62,965 nucleotides of DNA from Corynebacterium sp. (GTDB lineage: Bacteria; Actinomycetota; Actinomycetes; Mycobacteriales; Mycobacteriaceae). The stretch lies in NCBI GenBank assembly GCA_030527885.1, contig JAUMZY010000009.1:1-62965 (forward strand). The letters run 5' to 3'. The first letter of the stretch is position 1. Each line of letters starts with the position of its first letter. Made by a program: the position numbers and the translations under genes. Positions 38,280 through 48,789 of this stretch are shown here, one piece after another. The notes beneath the pieces were generated by a model. That model was not told the DNA's origin, did not search any database, and worked only from the letters and a program-made list of their open reading frames with translations.

Positions 38280-40361
38280 TTAGCCAATGTGGATGGGGTC
38301 AACTTGGGTGCGTACCGGCAGGTCGTTACGTCGCACGGCCCAGGCGATTTGGGCGGCTTTCAGCGCCGCACCGAGTTGGTTGCGGGGCCCTAGTGGTGTG
38401 CGAATGAGAATGCGTTGTGGGACGCCGTGGGTGCGTTCGTCGTATTCGCCGGGGAGGTGTACGCCGGGTGGGAGGTCCACGGGCCCGAGTACTTCGGCGT
38501 GTTCGGGTAGGTCGATGAGCTGCATGAATTGGGTGACTGCTTCTGCTGGTCCGTCGATGGCGGCCATGTGGGCGGCGGGTGGGAAGTGGACGTCGCGGCG
38601 TTCTGTTAGTTCTTTGCGGGCGGCGGCGACCATGTCCCAGCGGATGAAGTGTTGCACAACCGCGAGGGTGGGGTCGGCGACCACGACGACTTCGCCCTGT
38701 TTGGTGTTGCTGGCCACGAGGCTGGCGGCTTGGGCCCATTTGGCTAGGGTTTCTTCGGTGGCGCGGAGGTCTTGTTTGCCGAGGAGCGCCCAGGTGTCGA
38801 GGAGGACGGCAGCACCGTAGCGGCCGGCTGTGACCTGGGGTTCGGCGCCGGGGGTGGCGATGACGATGGTGGGTTCGGCGGTGATGGTGGGGATGATTTT
38901 ATTGCCTCCGGAGGTGATGATTTTGGTGCGGGGGAAGGCGTGGCCGAATTCTTCGGCGGTGCGTTCTTGGCCGAGGACGACGGCGCGCACCCCGGTGCTG
39001 CCGCATTGGGTGCAGTGGTAGTGGGTGTCTTGGCGGCCGCACCAGCTGCAGGTGGGGACGGCGGCGGCTTGGTGTTGTTGCGGCCGGTGGGTGCGTTGGT
39101 TTTTGGGCCCGGGTATGAAGGTGTTGTGGGGGTCGGCGGCGGGGATGCCCAGGGGGCCGTTGCAGTGCCGGCAGCGCGCGGGGGTGCGGCAGTTTCGGCA
39201 GGCCAGGGTGGGTATGTAGCCTTTGCGGGGCACTTGGACCAGGGCGGGAGCGCCGCGGCCTAGGGCGGCGCTGATGGCTTGGTAGGCGGCGCTGGGCAGG
39301 CGGGCATGCTGGGCGAAGCGGTCGCGTTCCATGGCGGTGTCGCTATCCCCCGCCGCGTGGATGTAAGGCATGCGGGTACGGATGACGTCGCGGGTGGCCA
39401 CGAGATCGTGCGCCCAGGCGGATTCGACGAGCAGTTGGGTTTCGGCGGTGCGGGAGTAGCTGGCCAGGATGAGGGAGCATTGCTCCTGCGTGGACCTGGT
39501 GGTGAGTACTTCGCGGGCGTGGAAGTACGGGGACCGCGGTTCGACGAGGCTGGAGTCGCCGTCGTCTTTGATCACGGCGAGTTTGAGGTTTGCGACGGGG
39601 GCGAAAACCGCGGAGCGGGTGCCGATGACCAGTCGGCCTTGGCCGTGCAGGATGCTGAGGAACCGACTGTAGCGGGCTTGGGGCCCTTGGGCGGCGGTGA
39701 GGATGGTGATTTGCTTCGGGGACACCAGGGCCCGCAGGGCGGTGTCCATCTGGTCGACGTCGCGCTGATCAGGCAGGATGATGAGTGCCCCATCGCCGTC
39801 TTTGACCACTTTGACCGCCAGGGCGGCGAGGGCGGCGGCCCAGTCTTCCCCGGGGAGCATTTGCCAGGCAGCGCGGGCGACGTGGCCGCGCAGAACCGCA
39901 TCCACGAAGGATTCGCCGTGCACGTAGCTGGACCAGTAGGACAGGTCGGGTTCCTTTGCGGTGCCGAGTTCCGCCCAGGGGGTGGAGGTGTCGGTCTTTT
40001 CGGCGCCGGCGTGGCGGGAAGGAATGGCGTGGCGGATGAGGTCGCCGCTCACCCCGGCGTAGCGGGCGGAAAGGGCTTCCACGAGTTTTTTGATCTGGGG
40101 TGAGTAGACAACCTCGGGTGATACGACGTTGTCGAGCCAGCTGAGTTCGCCGGTGTATTCGGGTTCGGTGACGCGGTCGATGATGAGGCCGTCGATCATG
40201 CGGTTATTGAACCGGGTGCGGATGCGGACGCCGGGTTGGGCTATGGGGTCCAAGGTGGTGTCGATTTTGTATTCGAAGAATCGGTCGACGATGCTTAATC
40301 CCAGCAATGGCAAAACCCGTGCTATCGGCGCATGAGCGGCGAGTTCACGGGTTTTCGGCAT
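38280..40361 (-). CDS. priA: PriA-like primosome protein with degenerate helicase motifs
   Basis: A 693-residue protein with the PriA layout: N-terminal DNA-binding domain, a helicase-like core and a zinc-binding region with paired cysteines (LACRNCRTPARCRHC, then CSWCGRQDTHYHCTQC). The ATPase signatures are missing: where E. coli PriA has GVTGSGKTE this protein reads WQMLPGEDWAAAL (about 166-178), and the DEEH box reads KDDGDSS (265-271). This loss is known for actinobacterial PriA, which is thought to act without helicase activity. ATG at 40361. Confidence 0.95.
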   Translation of the reverse strand: MPKTRELAAHAPIARVLPLLGLSIVDRFFEYKIDTTLDPIAQPGVRIRTRFNNRMIDGLIIDRVTEPEYTGELSWLDNVVSPEVVYSPQIKKLVEALSARYAGVSGDLIRHAIPSRHAGAEKTDTSTPWAELGTAKEPDLSYWSSYVHGESFVDAVLRGHVARAAWQMLPGEDWAAALAALAVKVVKDGDGALIILPDQRDVDQMDTALRALVSPKQITILTAAQGPQARYSRFLSILHGQGRLVIGTRSAVFAPVANLKLAVIKDDGDSSLVEPRSPYFHAREVLTTRSTQEQCSLILASYSRTAETQLLVESAWAHDLVATRDVIRTRMPYIHAAGDSDTAMERDRFAQHARLPSAAYQAISAALGRGAPALVQVPRKGYIPTLACRNCRTPARCRHCNGPLGIPAADPHNTFIPGPKNQRTHRPQQHQAAAVPTCSWCGRQDTHYHCTQCGSTGVRAVVLGQERTAEEFGHAFPRTKIITSGGNKIIPTITAEPTIVIATPGAEPQVTAGRYGAAVLLDTWALLGKQDLRATEETLAKWAQAASLVASNTKQGEVVVVADPTLAVVQHFIRWDMVAAARKELTERRDVHFPPAAHMAAIDGPAEAVTQFMQLIDLPEHAEVLGPVDLPPGVHLPGEYDERTHGVPQRILIRTPLGPRNQLGAALKAAQIAWAVRRNDLPVRTQVDPIHIG

Positions 40362-40406
40362 GGTTGAATTGTACCTGTCGTTTGTATCTACTGTGGGTTT
40401 TGGGGG

Positions 40407-41630
40407 CTAGTTCAGGCCCAGCGCGTCGCGCAGGTGCGTGACCCGGTTGGTTTGCTCCCACGGCAGATCGAGGTCGTCGCGGCCGAAGTGGCCGTAGGCA
40501 GCGGTTTGGGCGTAGATGGGCCGCAGGAGATCCAGCTCCCGGATGATAGCGGCGGGGCGCAGATCGAACACCTGTGTGACGGCGGCTTGAATCTGGGCGT
40601 CGGTCAGACCATGGCGGGCCGTACCGAACGTTTCGACGTACAGGCCAACTGGCTTAGCCCGGCCGATGGCGTAAGCCACCTGGACTTCGGCGCGGTCCGC
40701 GAGGCCGGCGGCCACGATGTTTTTCGCCACCCAGCGCATGGCGTACGCGGCGGACCGGTCGACTTTGCTGGGGTCTTTGCCGGAAAACGCGCCGCCGCCG
40801 TGGCGGGCCATGCCACCATAAGTGTCCACGATGACTTTGCGGCCGGTGAGACCGGCATCCCCCATCGGGCCGCCCAGAATGAAGGAACCGGAAGGGTTGA
40901 CCAGCAGGGTGTAATCCGTGGTGTCGAGGGTATCGGCGAGGTTTGCGTCCGCAACAACCCATTCGACAATGTGTTCTTTTACTTGTTGGTACAGCCATTC
41001 CTGGGTGACGTCCGGGTCGTGTTGAGTGGACAACACCACGGTGTCCAAACGCACAGGCTGACCAGCGTCGTTGTAGCCGAGGGTGACTTGGGTTTTGCCG
41101 TCGGGGCGCAAGTGCGGCACGATGCCATCTTTGCGTACTTGGGTGAGGCGGCGCGACAGTCGATGCGCTAAGGAAATAGGCAGTGGCATGAATTCGGGGG
41201 TCTCGTTGGAGGCGTAACCGAACATGAGCCCTTGGTCCCCGGCGCCGGCTTGGTCGTTGGCGTCGGTGTTGTTGCCGTCGCGGACTTCCTGGGAGACGGA
41301 GACGGAGTCGCCGATTTCAGCGGATTGTTCCCCAATTGCGATGTTGACGCCGCAGGTGCGGCCGTCGAAGCCCACGTCTGAAGAGACGAATCCGATATTC
41401 ACCAGGGTGCGGCGCACGAGGGTAGCGATGTCGACGTAAGAGGAGGTGCGTACTTCGCCAACGACGTGGACTTGGCCGGTGGTGACGAGGGTTTCTACTG
41501 CGACGCGGGATGCTGGGTCTTTGGCCAGCATGGCGTCGAGGATGGCGTCGGAAATGGCGTCGCAGATTTTATCGGGGTGCCCTTCAGTGACGGACTCGCT
41601 GGTGAATAATCGCAATGTGGTTTCAGGCAT
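40407..41630 (-). CDS. metK: S-adenosylmethionine synthetase
   Basis: A 407-residue enzyme that makes SAM from methionine and [20 protein letters not shown] (16-32), [12 protein letters not shown] and [19 protein letters not shown] are the signature blocks. The ATG at 41630 follows GAGGAAG by eight bases and gives the normal length; a frame open to 41690 lies in the leader. Upstream lie a clear promoter, an McbR-type operator and a leader hairpin. Confidence 0.98.
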   Translation of the reverse strand: MPETTLRLFTSESVTEGHPDKICDAISDAILDAMLAKDPASRVAVETLVTTGQVHVVGEVRTSSYVDIATLVRRTLVNIGFVSSDVGFDGRTCGVNIAIGEQSAEIGDSVSVSQEVRDGNNTDANDQAGAGDQGLMFGYASNETPEFMPLPISLAHRLSRRLTQVRKDGIVPHLRPDGKTQVTLGYNDAGQPVRLDTVVLSTQHDPDVTQEWLYQQVKEHIVEWVVADANLADTLDTTDYTLLVNPSGSFILGGPMGDAGLTGRKVIVDTYGGMARHGGGAFSGKDPSKVDRSAAYAMRWVAKNIVAAGLADRAEVQVAYAIGRAKPVGLYVETFGTARHGLTDAQIQAAVTQVFDLRPAAIIRELDLLRPIYAQTAAYGHFGRDDLDLPWEQTNRVTHLRDALGLN

Positions 41631-41664
41631 GACTGGGCTTCCTCGCCAATAGTTTTTGTTAATA

Positions 41665-41695
41665 GAGTTGCCCGGGTGATGCCCGAGCACAACTC
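41665..41695 (-). promoter_or_regulatory. Leader hairpin of metK
   Basis: On the minus strand GAGTTG, a two-base bulge and CTCGGG pair with CCCGGG and CAACTC around a 5-base loop. The -10 box ends directly at its 5' side, so the mRNA would start at or inside the first arm. It could stabilise the 5' end, slow initiation, or be a DNA operator. It does not match a SAM riboswitch that I can recognise. Confidence 0.55.
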
Positions 41696-41724
41696 AATAT
41701 AGACCAAGCTGTCTAATTCGGCAA
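41696..41724 (-). promoter_or_regulatory. metK promoter with embedded McbR-type operator TAGAC-N6-GTCTA
   Basis: On the minus strand TTGCCG (41719-41724) and TATATT (41696-41701) are -35 and -10 boxes with a 17-base spacer. TAGAC (41700-41704) and GTCTA (41711-41715) form the perfect 16-base inverted repeat known for McbR, the TetR-type repressor of sulfur and methionine genes in C. glutamicum that responds to S-adenosylhomocysteine. The operator lies between the two boxes, so binding should shut the promoter. Confidence 0.85.
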
Positions 41725-41735
41725 GTCTGCTTGGT

Positions 41736-42980
41736 TTAGTTGCCGCCTAAGTGTTCCTCGATGACATCCATGATTTGGGCCGCTACTACGTGCTTCGTGC
41801 CGTCCGCAATGTCAGTGACTGTGCCTTGACTGCTGAACAGGAAGCCGCGGTTGTGGGACTGCCCGAAGACTTTCCCGCCGGCGACGTCGTTGAACATCAA
41901 GAAGTCGCAGCCCTTTTTGGCTAATTTGGCTTGGGCGTATTCGAGGGCGGAGCTGGCGGTGTCGCCGGTTTCGGCGGCGAAGCCCATGATGAGTGGTTGC
42001 GCGGGCAGCTCGCCGGCTTTTCGCTTGTCGACGAGCCCCTTCAGGATGTCGGTGTTCTCCACAAGCTGAATTGCGCTCAATCCGGTTTGGGCGCTACTCC
42101 CCTTCTTCAGCTTGGATTCCGCCACCTGCTTAGGCCGAAAATCCGCCACGGCGGCCGCCATGATGATGATGTCCACCCCGGCGGCTAGCTGCTCCACTTC
42201 TGTTTGCATTTCCTGCGCCGAGGCTACGCGGATGACGGTGGCGCCGGACGGGGCGGTGACGGATTCGGTGTGGCCGGCGATCAGAATGACGTGTGCGCCC
42301 CGATGCACCGCGATGTCCGCCAGGGCGAAGCCCTGCCGGCCGGAGGAATAATTACCGATGAAACGCACCGGGTCGATTGCTTCCCGGGTGCCGCCGGCGG
42401 TGATCAGCACGGTTTTACCGGCCAGGGTTGGTTGGAGGGTTTCACCAGCTAGGACGGTGCGGGCCAACGTCACAATTTGGTGGGGTTCCAGCATGCGGCC
42501 GGGGCCGCTGTCCGTGCCGGTGAGCCGCCCGTGTGCGGGTTCCAGCACGGTGATGCCGCGGCTGCGCAGGGTGTGCACGTTGGCTTGGGTGGCGGGGTTG
42601 AGCCACATTTCCGTGTGCATCGCTGGCGCCAACACGACGGGACAGGTGGCCACCAGGATGGTTGCGGTGAGGAGGTCATCAGCGCGGCCGCCAGCCACCC
42701 GGGCGATGAAGTCTGCTGTGGCTGGGGCAACCACGATGAGGTCTGCTTGTTTGCCCACGTTGACGTGTCGTACTTCGTCGACGGCTTCGAAAACTGTGGT
42801 GGATACTGGGTTGCCGCTTAAGGCTTCGAAGGTGGACTTGCCGACGAATTGCAATGCTGCTTCGGTGGGGACAACGGTGACATCGTCGCCGTGTTCGGTG
42901 AACTCGCGCACCACATGGCAGGCCTTATATGCAGCGATTCCTCCGGATACGCCAACAACAATTTTCTTTTGATTTTCCAC
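41736..42980 (-). CDS. coaBC: CoaBC: phosphopantothenoylcysteine decarboxylase / synthetase
   Basis: A 414-residue bifunctional coenzyme A enzyme. The N-terminal flavoprotein half (CoaC) has VVGVSGGIAAYKA and APAMHTEMW, where many homologues have PAMNxxM. The C-terminal half (CoaB) starts near residue 190 with TVLITAGGTREAIDPVRFIGNYSSGRQG. It adds cysteine to 4'-phosphopantothenate and decarboxylates the product. GTG start at 42980. It follows rpoZ across 78 bases that carry a strong hairpin. Confidence 0.97.
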   Translation of the reverse strand: MENQKKIVVGVSGGIAAYKACHVVREFTEHGDDVTVVPTEAALQFVGKSTFEALSGNPVSTTVFEAVDEVRHVNVGKQADLIVVAPATADFIARVAGGRADDLLTATILVATCPVVLAPAMHTEMWLNPATQANVHTLRSRGITVLEPAHGRLTGTDSGPGRMLEPHQIVTLARTVLAGETLQPTLAGKTVLITAGGTREAIDPVRFIGNYSSGRQGFALADIAVHRGAHVILIAGHTESVTAPSGATVIRVASAQEMQTEVEQLAAGVDIIIMAAAVADFRPKQVAESKLKKGSSAQTGLSAIQLVENTDILKGLVDKRKAGELPAQPLIMGFAAETGDTASSALEYAQAKLAKKGCDFLMFNDVAGGKVFGQSHNRGFLFSSQGTVTDIADGTKHVVAAQIMDVIEEHLGGN

Positions 42981-43008
42981 CCCGCCAGTCTATCGTGTTT
43001 ATGCAGAA

Positions 43009-43042
43009 ATCCCACCAGAAGTACGCATACTCATGGTGGGAT
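43009..43042 (-). terminator. Strong hairpin between rpoZ and coaBC
   Basis: ATCCCACCA (43009-43017) and TGGTGGGAT (43034-43042) form a perfect 9-base stem; inside it AGTA and TACT add a second short stem around CGCA. On the minus strand the stem is followed by TTTCTG, so it may terminate rpoZ transcripts partly or act in processing. Confidence 0.5.
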
Positions 43043-43058
43043 GGCTGAAAGTCGGAGG

Positions 43059-43337
43059 TTAGCCCTCTTCGTGATCCAACATTCCTTCCTGGATCTCTAG
43101 CAGTGCGGTTGAGAGTGGTTTCTGATCCGACGGTGGATCAACCAAGGGGCCCACGAACTCAAACACACCTTCATCTTGTTGGCGGTAATAGGAATTGATT
43201 TGCCGTGCACGTTTAGCGGCAAAGATCACCAGTGCATATTTAGAGGACACATGATCCAAAAGCTCATCAATCGGTGGATCGGTGATGCCAATGGGTTTGT
43301 CATACACGCGCTGGTTGCTTTCCGTCACTTTGCTCAC
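43059..43337 (-). CDS. rpoZ: RNA polymerase omega subunit
   Basis: A 92-residue small subunit that helps RNA polymerase assembly. [38 protein letters not shown] is the conserved core with the DELLDxxxSKYxLVxxAAKRAR pattern. GTG start at 43337. It lies between gmk and coaBC and is bracketed by two hairpins. Confidence 0.96.
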   Translation of the reverse strand: MSKVTESNQRVYDKPIGITDPPIDELLDHVSSKYALVIFAAKRARQINSYYRQQDEGVFEFVGPLVDPPSDQKPLSTALLEIQEGMLDHEEG

Positions 43338-43383
43338 GAGATATTTGCACCTTTGCTTGAAAGTTAAAACTGTGGTTCCTTGA

Positions 43384-43413
43384 TTTTAGTCTCACATGGG
43401 TGCGAGACTAAAA
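43384..43413 (-). terminator. Bidirectional-type hairpin between gmk and rpoZ
   Basis: TTTTAGTCTC (43384-43393) and GAGACTAAAA (43404-43413) form a perfect 10-base stem with A/T tails on both strands and a 10-base loop. It lies 31 bases past the gmk stop. The T-run is inside the stem, so it should give at least partial termination. Confidence 0.6.
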
Positions 43414-43444
43414 TTCTCCTTGGACTATAGGTTATTTGTGCTGG

Positions 43445-44026
43445 TTAATGCGGGCGGCCCAGAAGAATATCCCGCAACTGGGCCACTGTTTCTTCCAGAT
43501 CATCGTTGACGATGATGTGGCGGAATTCGTTTTGCGCATCGAGTTCTACCCGGGCGGTTTCTAATCGACGTTGGATAACATCATCAGGCTCAGTGCCGCG
43601 CCCAGTCAGACGCTCCACCAACACATCCCAGGAGGGCGGAGCTAAAAACACAGTTTCCGCCTCGGGTTTTAAGGCGGCTACGTTGCGAGCCCCCACCAAA
43701 TCTACTTCAACCAGCACGGGTCTACCCGCGGTTAAAGCATCATTGACCGGGCCCGCGGGAGTTCCAGAGCGTTGCAATCCGCCGTGAATATCTGCCCATT
43801 CGAGCATGTCACCGGCGTCAATTCGACGTTGGAACTCCTCAGGAGTCACGAAGAAGTAGTGCACACCATCCACTTCACCCGGACGCGGATCGCGGGTGGT
43901 CATTGAGACCGAAAAGTACATGTCGGGCAGTTCTTCGCGGAGGCGATGAACCACTGTGGATTTACCCACAGCAGAGGGGCCAAGCAGAACAACTAGTTGG
44001 CCCTTATGGGGGTTATCGCCGGCCAC
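43445..44026 (-). CDS. gmk: Guanylate kinase
   Basis: A 193-residue nucleoside monophosphate kinase that phosphorylates GMP to GDP. The P-loop GPSAVGKST lies at residues 16-24; [23 protein letters not shown] is the GMP-binding region. The GTG at 44026 is three bases after the mihF stop, so the two genes are co-transcribed. Confidence 0.97.
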   Translation of the reverse strand: MAGDNPHKGQLVVLLGPSAVGKSTVVHRLREELPDMYFSVSMTTRDPRPGEVDGVHYFFVTPEEFQRRIDAGDMLEWADIHGGLQRSGTPAGPVNDALTAGRPVLVEVDLVGARNVAALKPEAETVFLAPPSWDVLVERLTGRGTEPDDVIQRRLETARVELDAQNEFRHIIVNDDLEETVAQLRDILLGRPH

Positions 44027-44029
44027 TGC

Positions 44030-44353
44030 TTAATCCTCGGAGAAGCCGAAGCGCTCCAGCAGGGCACGACGCTGCCGGTCACCCAAGCCCCGCAGGCGGC
44101 GGGTTTGAGCGATCTCCAGCTCGTCCATGATTTCCTTAGCTTTGACCTTGCCAACCTTTGGCAGGGATTCCAGAAGTGCCGAAACCTTGGTCTTGCCAAT
44201 GATTTCATCAGTGGAGGCCTTTGCCAAGACCTCTTTCAGGGAAATATCACCGCGCTTGAGCTGCTCTTTGAGCTCTGCACGTGCCTTACGAGCCTCGGCA
44301 GCTTTGGCGAGGGCTTCTTTACGCTGCTCATCGGTCAACTGTGGAAGGGCCAC
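44030..44353 (-). CDS. mihF: Mycobacterial-type integration host factor mIHF
   Basis: A 107-residue nucleoid protein of the actinobacterial mIHF family, which bends DNA and shapes the chromosome; it is not related to proteobacterial IHF. The N-terminal helix rich in Lys/Glu/Ala (TDEQRKEALAKAAEARKARAEL) is followed by the S13-like helix-hairpin-helix LESLPKVGKVKAKEIMDELEI and GLGDRQRRALLERF. GTG start at 44353 follows GGAGGAA by five bases. A frame open to 44506 lies in the upstream untranslated region. Confidence 0.95.
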   Translation of the reverse strand: MALPQLTDEQRKEALAKAAEARKARAELKEQLKRGDISLKEVLAKASTDEIIGKTKVSALLESLPKVGKVKAKEIMDELEIAQTRRLRGLGDRQRRALLERFGFSED

Positions 44354-44535
44354 GGGGTTCCTCCGATTCAATAAGTTTGATAAATGTCTATGGGGTGATG
44401 GTGAAATCAGATGCTGATTCCACCAGCGGAAATCTACCATACACGCAGGAAACATGCACTGGGAATGCCCCGGTAGATTCCGCCCCAGTGTAGCACCTAA
44501 TTGCAAAAGATCAGGTAATCGGCGGTTTATATCAG

Positions 44536-44571
44536 AAAATCGCAGGTCACACCGAGTGTGGTCCTGCGATT
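44536..44571 (-). terminator. Intrinsic terminator of the pyr operon
   Basis: AATCGCAGG (44538-44546) pairs with CCTGCGATT (44563-44571), and inside CACAC pairs with GTGTG around CGA. On the minus strand TTTT follows at the stem base. It lies 34 bases after the pyrF stop. Confidence 0.75.
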
Positions 44572-44605
44572 ACTGTGTGTCGTGAGCTGGAAAAACGTTA
44601 TAACA

Positions 44606-45421
44606 TTAAAATTCTCTCACCACATTGTCTACTGCTTTTTTCAATGCGGAAACATCTGGCCCGGCGTTTAAAACCGACCGCGATACGCTGGGAAAACCCA
44701 GATTTTCCCAGCCATTAGTGATCCGCCTAACATCTTCCGGGGTTGCCCCCTGTGCCCCCACCCCGGGGAGGAGTACTGGGCCGTTGAGGTCGCCTAAATC
44801 TGGGGGCATTGTCAGGGTTGCACCCACCACTACCCCGACGTTTCCCGGCGCCGGCCGGTATACCGAATTTTCTTTCGCACAGGCGTTCACAATTTGTTGG
44901 GAAATGGTCTCTCCCTGGTCGTTTCGACAAGTTTGCAGCTCATGTGCTTCGGGGTTGCTGGTGGCGGCGAGCACAAACACCCCTTTTTCGTTCGTATGTG
45001 CGACATCGAGGAGGGGGCGCAGGGATTCAAAACCCAAGTATGGGGACACCGTCACAGCATCCACCGATAGTGGTGAATCCGCAGCTAGCCAGGCCGTGGC
45101 ATAGCCCGCCATGGTGGAACCGATGTCCCCCCGTTTGGCGTCGGCAAGCACCAATGTGCCAGCTGAGTGCAGTTCCGCAATGGTGCGCTCCAGGACGGCA
45201 AACCCTGCACTGCCGAAGGCTTCGTAGAAGGCTACCTGCGGTTTCACCAGGGCGACGTGGCCGGCGAAGGCGGTGACGCAGATGTCACTGAACCGCGCCA
45301 ATCCATCGACAGTGTTTTCGAATCCCCAGGCTTTGAGCAGGGCGGCGTGTGGGTCGATGCCGATGCATACCCGCCCATGGCGCGCCCCGGCGTCGACAAG
45401 CTTGGTTCCGAAGTTGCTCAT
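44606..45421 (-). CDS. pyrF: Orotidine 5'-phosphate decarboxylase
   Basis: A 271-residue enzyme of the longer (type 2) family found in actinobacteria. It makes UMP from OMP, the last step of de novo pyrimidine synthesis. The catalytic [13 protein letters not shown] segment with Asp, Lys and Asp is intact; [15 protein letters not shown] is the family start and [15 protein letters not shown] binds phosphate. It is the last gene of the pyr operon, five bases after carB. Confidence 0.97.
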   Translation of the reverse strand: MSNFGTKLVDAGARHGRVCIGIDPHAALLKAWGFENTVDGLARFSDICVTAFAGHVALVKPQVAFYEAFGSAGFAVLERTIAELHSAGTLVLADAKRGDIGSTMAGYATAWLAADSPLSVDAVTVSPYLGFESLRPLLDVAHTNEKGVFVLAATSNPEAHELQTCRNDQGETISQQIVNACAKENSVYRPAPGNVGVVVGATLTMPPDLGDLNGPVLLPGVGAQGATPEDVRRITNGWENLGFPSVSRSVLNAGPDVSALKKAVDNVVREF

Positions 45422-45425
45422 GGGA

Positions 45426-48400
45426 TCACCGTGCCTTGGGAGCGTGGTCGAGTTCTTGCAGGGCGCGCACGCTCAGGCCGCCTTTTTGTAGTGCTTCGAT
45501 GCCTTGTACGGCGGCGGTCACGCCTTGCACCGTGGTGATCAGCGGGACGCCGAGGTTCACGGCGGCGGCGCGGATTTCGTAGCCGTCGTTGCGGGCGCCT
45601 GCTGAGCCGGCGGGGGTGTTGAGGATGAGGTCCACTTCCCCGGCGCGGATGAGGTCCACGATGGATTGTGCGGGGCTGTCTTCTCCGGCTTCAGAGCGTT
45701 TGAGTACGGTTTGGCATTCGACGCCGTTGCGGCGCAGCATGGCGGCGGTGCCGGAGGTGGCGAGCATGGTGAAGCCTAGGGAGGCGAGGCGTTGGATGGG
45801 GAAAATGAGGGTGCGTTTGTCGCGGTTAGCGACGGAGACGAAGACGGTGCCGCTGGTGGGGAGTGCCCCGGAGGCGGCTTGTTCGGCTTTGGCGTAGGCG
45901 GTGCCGAAGTTGTCGGCGAGGCCCATGACTTCGCCGGTGGATTTCATTTCCGGGGAGAGGAGGGTGTCGAGGGCGGTGCCGTCGGGCCGCCGGAATCGAG
46001 TGAAGGGTAGTACAGCTTCTTTCACGGCGATGGGGGCATCGAGGGGTAGGGATCCGCCGTCGTAGTCGGTGGGGATCATGCCTTCGGCTTGGAGTTCGGC
46101 GATGGTGGCGCCGGTCATGATGCGGGCGGCGGCTTTGGCCAGGTGAACGCCGGTGGCTTTGGACACGAAGGGGACAGTGCGGGAGGCGCGGGGGTTGGCT
46201 TCGATGACGTAGAGGATGTCATCTTTGAGGGCGAATTGGACGTTCATGAGGCCTTTGACGCCAATGCCGTGGGCGAGGGCGATGGTGGAGGCGCGCACGT
46301 TGTTGATGTCTTCGGGGCCGAGTGTCATGGGGGGTAGTGCGCAGGCGGAGTCGCCGGAGTGAATGCCGGCTTCTTCGATGTGCTCCATGACGCCGGCTAG
46401 GTACACGTCGGTGCCGTCGCAGAGGGCGTCAACGTCGATTTCGATGGCGTTGTCCAAGAATCGGTCGACCAGTACGGGGTAGTCGGAGGTGATTTCAGTG
46501 GCGCGTTCGATGTAGTCGGCGAGGGAGGGTTCGTCGTAGACGATTTCCATGCCACGGCCACCGAGCACGTAGGAGGGGCGGACGAGCACGGGGTAACCGA
46601 TGTGGTTGGCGACGTCTTTGGCTTCGGTGAAGCTAGTGGCGGTGCCGAAGGCGGGGGCGGGTAGTCCGGCGGTGCGGAGTACTTCGCCGAATTCGCCACG
46701 GTCTTCGGCGAGGTTGATGGCTTCGGGGGTGGTGCCGATGACGGGGACGCCGGCGTCGCGGAGTTTTTCGGCGAGGCCGAGGGGGGTTTGGCCGCCGAGT
46801 TGGACGATGACGCCGGCGACGGTGCCGGATTGGGTTTCGGCGTGGTAGACCTCCATGACGTCTTCGAAGGTGAGTGGTTCGAAGTAGAGGCGGTCGGCGG
46901 TGTCGTAGTCGGTGGAGACGGTTTCGGGGTTGCAGTTGACCATGACGGTTTCGTAACCGACGCGGGAGAGTTCGAGGGCTGCGTGGACGCAGGAGTAGTC
47001 GAATTCGATGCCTTGGCCGATGCGGTTGGGCCCGGAGCCTAGGATGATGATTTTTTCTTTAGCCGTTTGTGGGAGTACTTCGGATTCGGCGGCGGGGTCG
47101 AGTTCGTAGGCGGAGTAGTGGTATGGGGTGAGTGCTTCGAACTCGGCGGCGCAGGTGTCGACGGTTTTGAAGACGGGCCGGATGCCGAGGGACCACCGGA
47201 GGCGGCGCACGCCGTCTTCGCCGGCGAATTCGGGCCGGAGGGCGGCTATTTGCCGGTCGGAGAGGCCGTAGAATTTGGCGCGCCGGAGTAGGTGTTCGTC
47301 GAGGACGCGGGCGGTGATGAGTTCTTCCCGGAAGGCTACGAGATTGTTGAGTTCAGCGAGGAACCAGGGGTCGATGCCGGAGGCTTGGTAGACCTCGTCG
47401 ATGGTGGCGCCGAGGCGGAGGGCTAGTTCGGCGTCGTACATGCGGCCTTCGGTGGGTCGGCGCAGGTCGGCGAGCACGGCTGCTTTGTCGGTGGCCCGGT
47501 CGCCGGCGAAGGCGGTGTCGGGGACGGTCCAGAAGCCGGCTTGTTTATTTTCCAGGGAGCGCATGACTTTGCCGAGGGCGGCGATGTAGTTGCGGCCGAG
47601 TGCCATGGCTTCGCCCACGGATTTCATGGTGGTGGTCAGGGTGTCGTCGGAGCCGACGAATTTTTCGAAGGCGAAGCGGGGGGCCTTGACCACGACGTAG
47701 TCGAGCGTGGGTTCGAAAGCTGCGGGGGTGACGCCGGTGATGTCGTTGGTGATTTCGTCCAGGGTGTAGCCCACGGCGAGTTTGGCGGCGATCTTGGCGA
47801 TGGGGAACCCGGTTGCTTTGGAGGCCAGCGCTGAAGAACGGGACACGCGGGGATTCATTTCGATGGTGATCAGGCGACCATCCACGGGGTTGAGGGCAAA
47901 TTGGATGTTGCAGCCACCGGTGTCAACGCCGACTTCGCGGATGATGGCGATGCCTTGGTCCCGCATCTTTTGGTATTCGCGGTCGGTGAGGGTCATGGCG
48001 GGGGCGACGGTGACGGAGTCGCCGGTGTGGACGCCGAGGGCGTCAACGTTTTCGATGGAGCAGATGACCACGACGTTATCGGCGCCGTCGCGCATGAGTT
48101 CGAGTTCGTATTCTTTCCACCCGAGGATGGATTCTTCAATGAGCACGTTGGCTTCGGGGGAGGCGGCGAGGCCGCCGCCGGCGATGCGTTCCAGATCCTC
48201 ATTGGTGAAGGCAAGCCCGGAGCCTAGACCGCCCATGGTGAAAGAGGGGCGTACGACCACGGGGAGGCCGAGTTCGGCGACGGTGTCGCGGACTTCTTCC
48301 ATGGTGTGGCAGACGCAGGAACGGGCGGATTCGCCGCCGATGGTGGCAACGATGTCTTTGAATTTTTGGCGGTCTTCGCCGCGTTCGATGGCGTCGATGT

Positions 48401-48770
48401 CGGCGCCGATAAGTTCGACGTTGTATTTCTTCAGGGAGCCGCGGCGGTCGAGTTGGATGGCGGCGTTGAGGGCGGTTTGGCCGCCGAGGGTGGCCAGCAC
48501 GGCATCAATGGGGTGGCCTTGGGCGATTTCTTTTTCAAAGATGCGTTCGATGTATTCGGGTTCGATGGGTTCCACGTAGGTGTGGTCGGCGAACTCGGGG
48601 TCCGTCATGATGGTGGCGGGGTTCGAGTTGATGAGGGTCACCCGCATGCCTTCTTCTTTAAGCAGGCGGCAGGCTTGGGTGCCGGAGTAGTCGAATTCGC
48701 AGGCTTGGCCGATGACGATGGGGCCGGACCCGATGACTAGGACGTGGTTGATGTCGTTACGCTTGGGCAT
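45426..48770 (-). CDS. carB: Carbamoyl-phosphate synthase large subunit
   Basis: A 1114-residue enzyme with two homologous ATP-grasp halves and a C-terminal allosteric (MGS) domain. [21 protein letters not shown] opens the first half and [23 protein letters not shown] the second. The MGS-like end ([23 protein letters not shown]) should bind UMP or similar effectors. The ATG at 48770 gives the normal start; a frame open to 48830 overlaps carA. It lies 19 bases after carA. Confidence 0.98.
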   Translation of the reverse strand: MPKRNDINHVLVIGSGPIVIGQACEFDYSGTQACRLLKEEGMRVTLINSNPATIMTDPEFADHTYVEPIEPEYIERIFEKEIAQGHPIDAVLATLGGQTALNAAIQLDRRGSLKKYNVELIGADIDAIERGEDRQKFKDIVATIGGESARSCVCHTMEEVRDTVAELGLPVVVRPSFTMGGLGSGLAFTNEDLERIAGGGLAASPEANVLIEESILGWKEYELELMRDGADNVVVICSIENVDALGVHTGDSVTVAPAMTLTDREYQKMRDQGIAIIREVGVDTGGCNIQFALNPVDGRLITIEMNPRVSRSSALASKATGFPIAKIAAKLAVGYTLDEITNDITGVTPAAFEPTLDYVVVKAPRFAFEKFVGSDDTLTTTMKSVGEAMALGRNYIAALGKVMRSLENKQAGFWTVPDTAFAGDRATDKAAVLADLRRPTEGRMYDAELALRLGATIDEVYQASGIDPWFLAELNNLVAFREELITARVLDEHLLRRAKFYGLSDRQIAALRPEFAGEDGVRRLRWSLGIRPVFKTVDTCAAEFEALTPYHYSAYELDPAAESEVLPQTAKEKIIILGSGPNRIGQGIEFDYSCVHAALELSRVGYETVMVNCNPETVSTDYDTADRLYFEPLTFEDVMEVYHAETQSGTVAGVIVQLGGQTPLGLAEKLRDAGVPVIGTTPEAINLAEDRGEFGEVLRTAGLPAPAFGTATSFTEAKDVANHIGYPVLVRPSYVLGGRGMEIVYDEPSLADYIERATEITSDYPVLVDRFLDNAIEIDVDALCDGTDVYLAGVMEHIEEAGIHSGDSACALPPMTLGPEDINNVRASTIALAHGIGVKGLMNVQFALKDDILYVIEANPRASRTVPFVSKATGVHLAKAAARIMTGATIAELQAEGMIPTDYDGGSLPLDAPIAVKEAVLPFTRFRRPDGTALDTLLSPEMKSTGEVMGLADNFGTAYAKAEQAASGALPTSGTVFVSVANRDKRTLIFPIQRLASLGFTMLATSGTAAMLRRNGVECQTVLKRSEAGEDSPAQSIVDLIRAGEVDLILNTPAGSAGARNDGYEIRAAAVNLGVPLITTVQGVTAAVQGIEALQKGGLSVRALQELDHAPKAR

Positions 48771-48789
48771 AAGTGTGGGTCTCTTCTTC

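Noticed and set aside
41631-41735. Possible SAM riboswitch before metK
   Set aside because: The leader is about 60 bases, too short for the known SAM classes, and only a single hairpin is seen; McbR control explains the region better.
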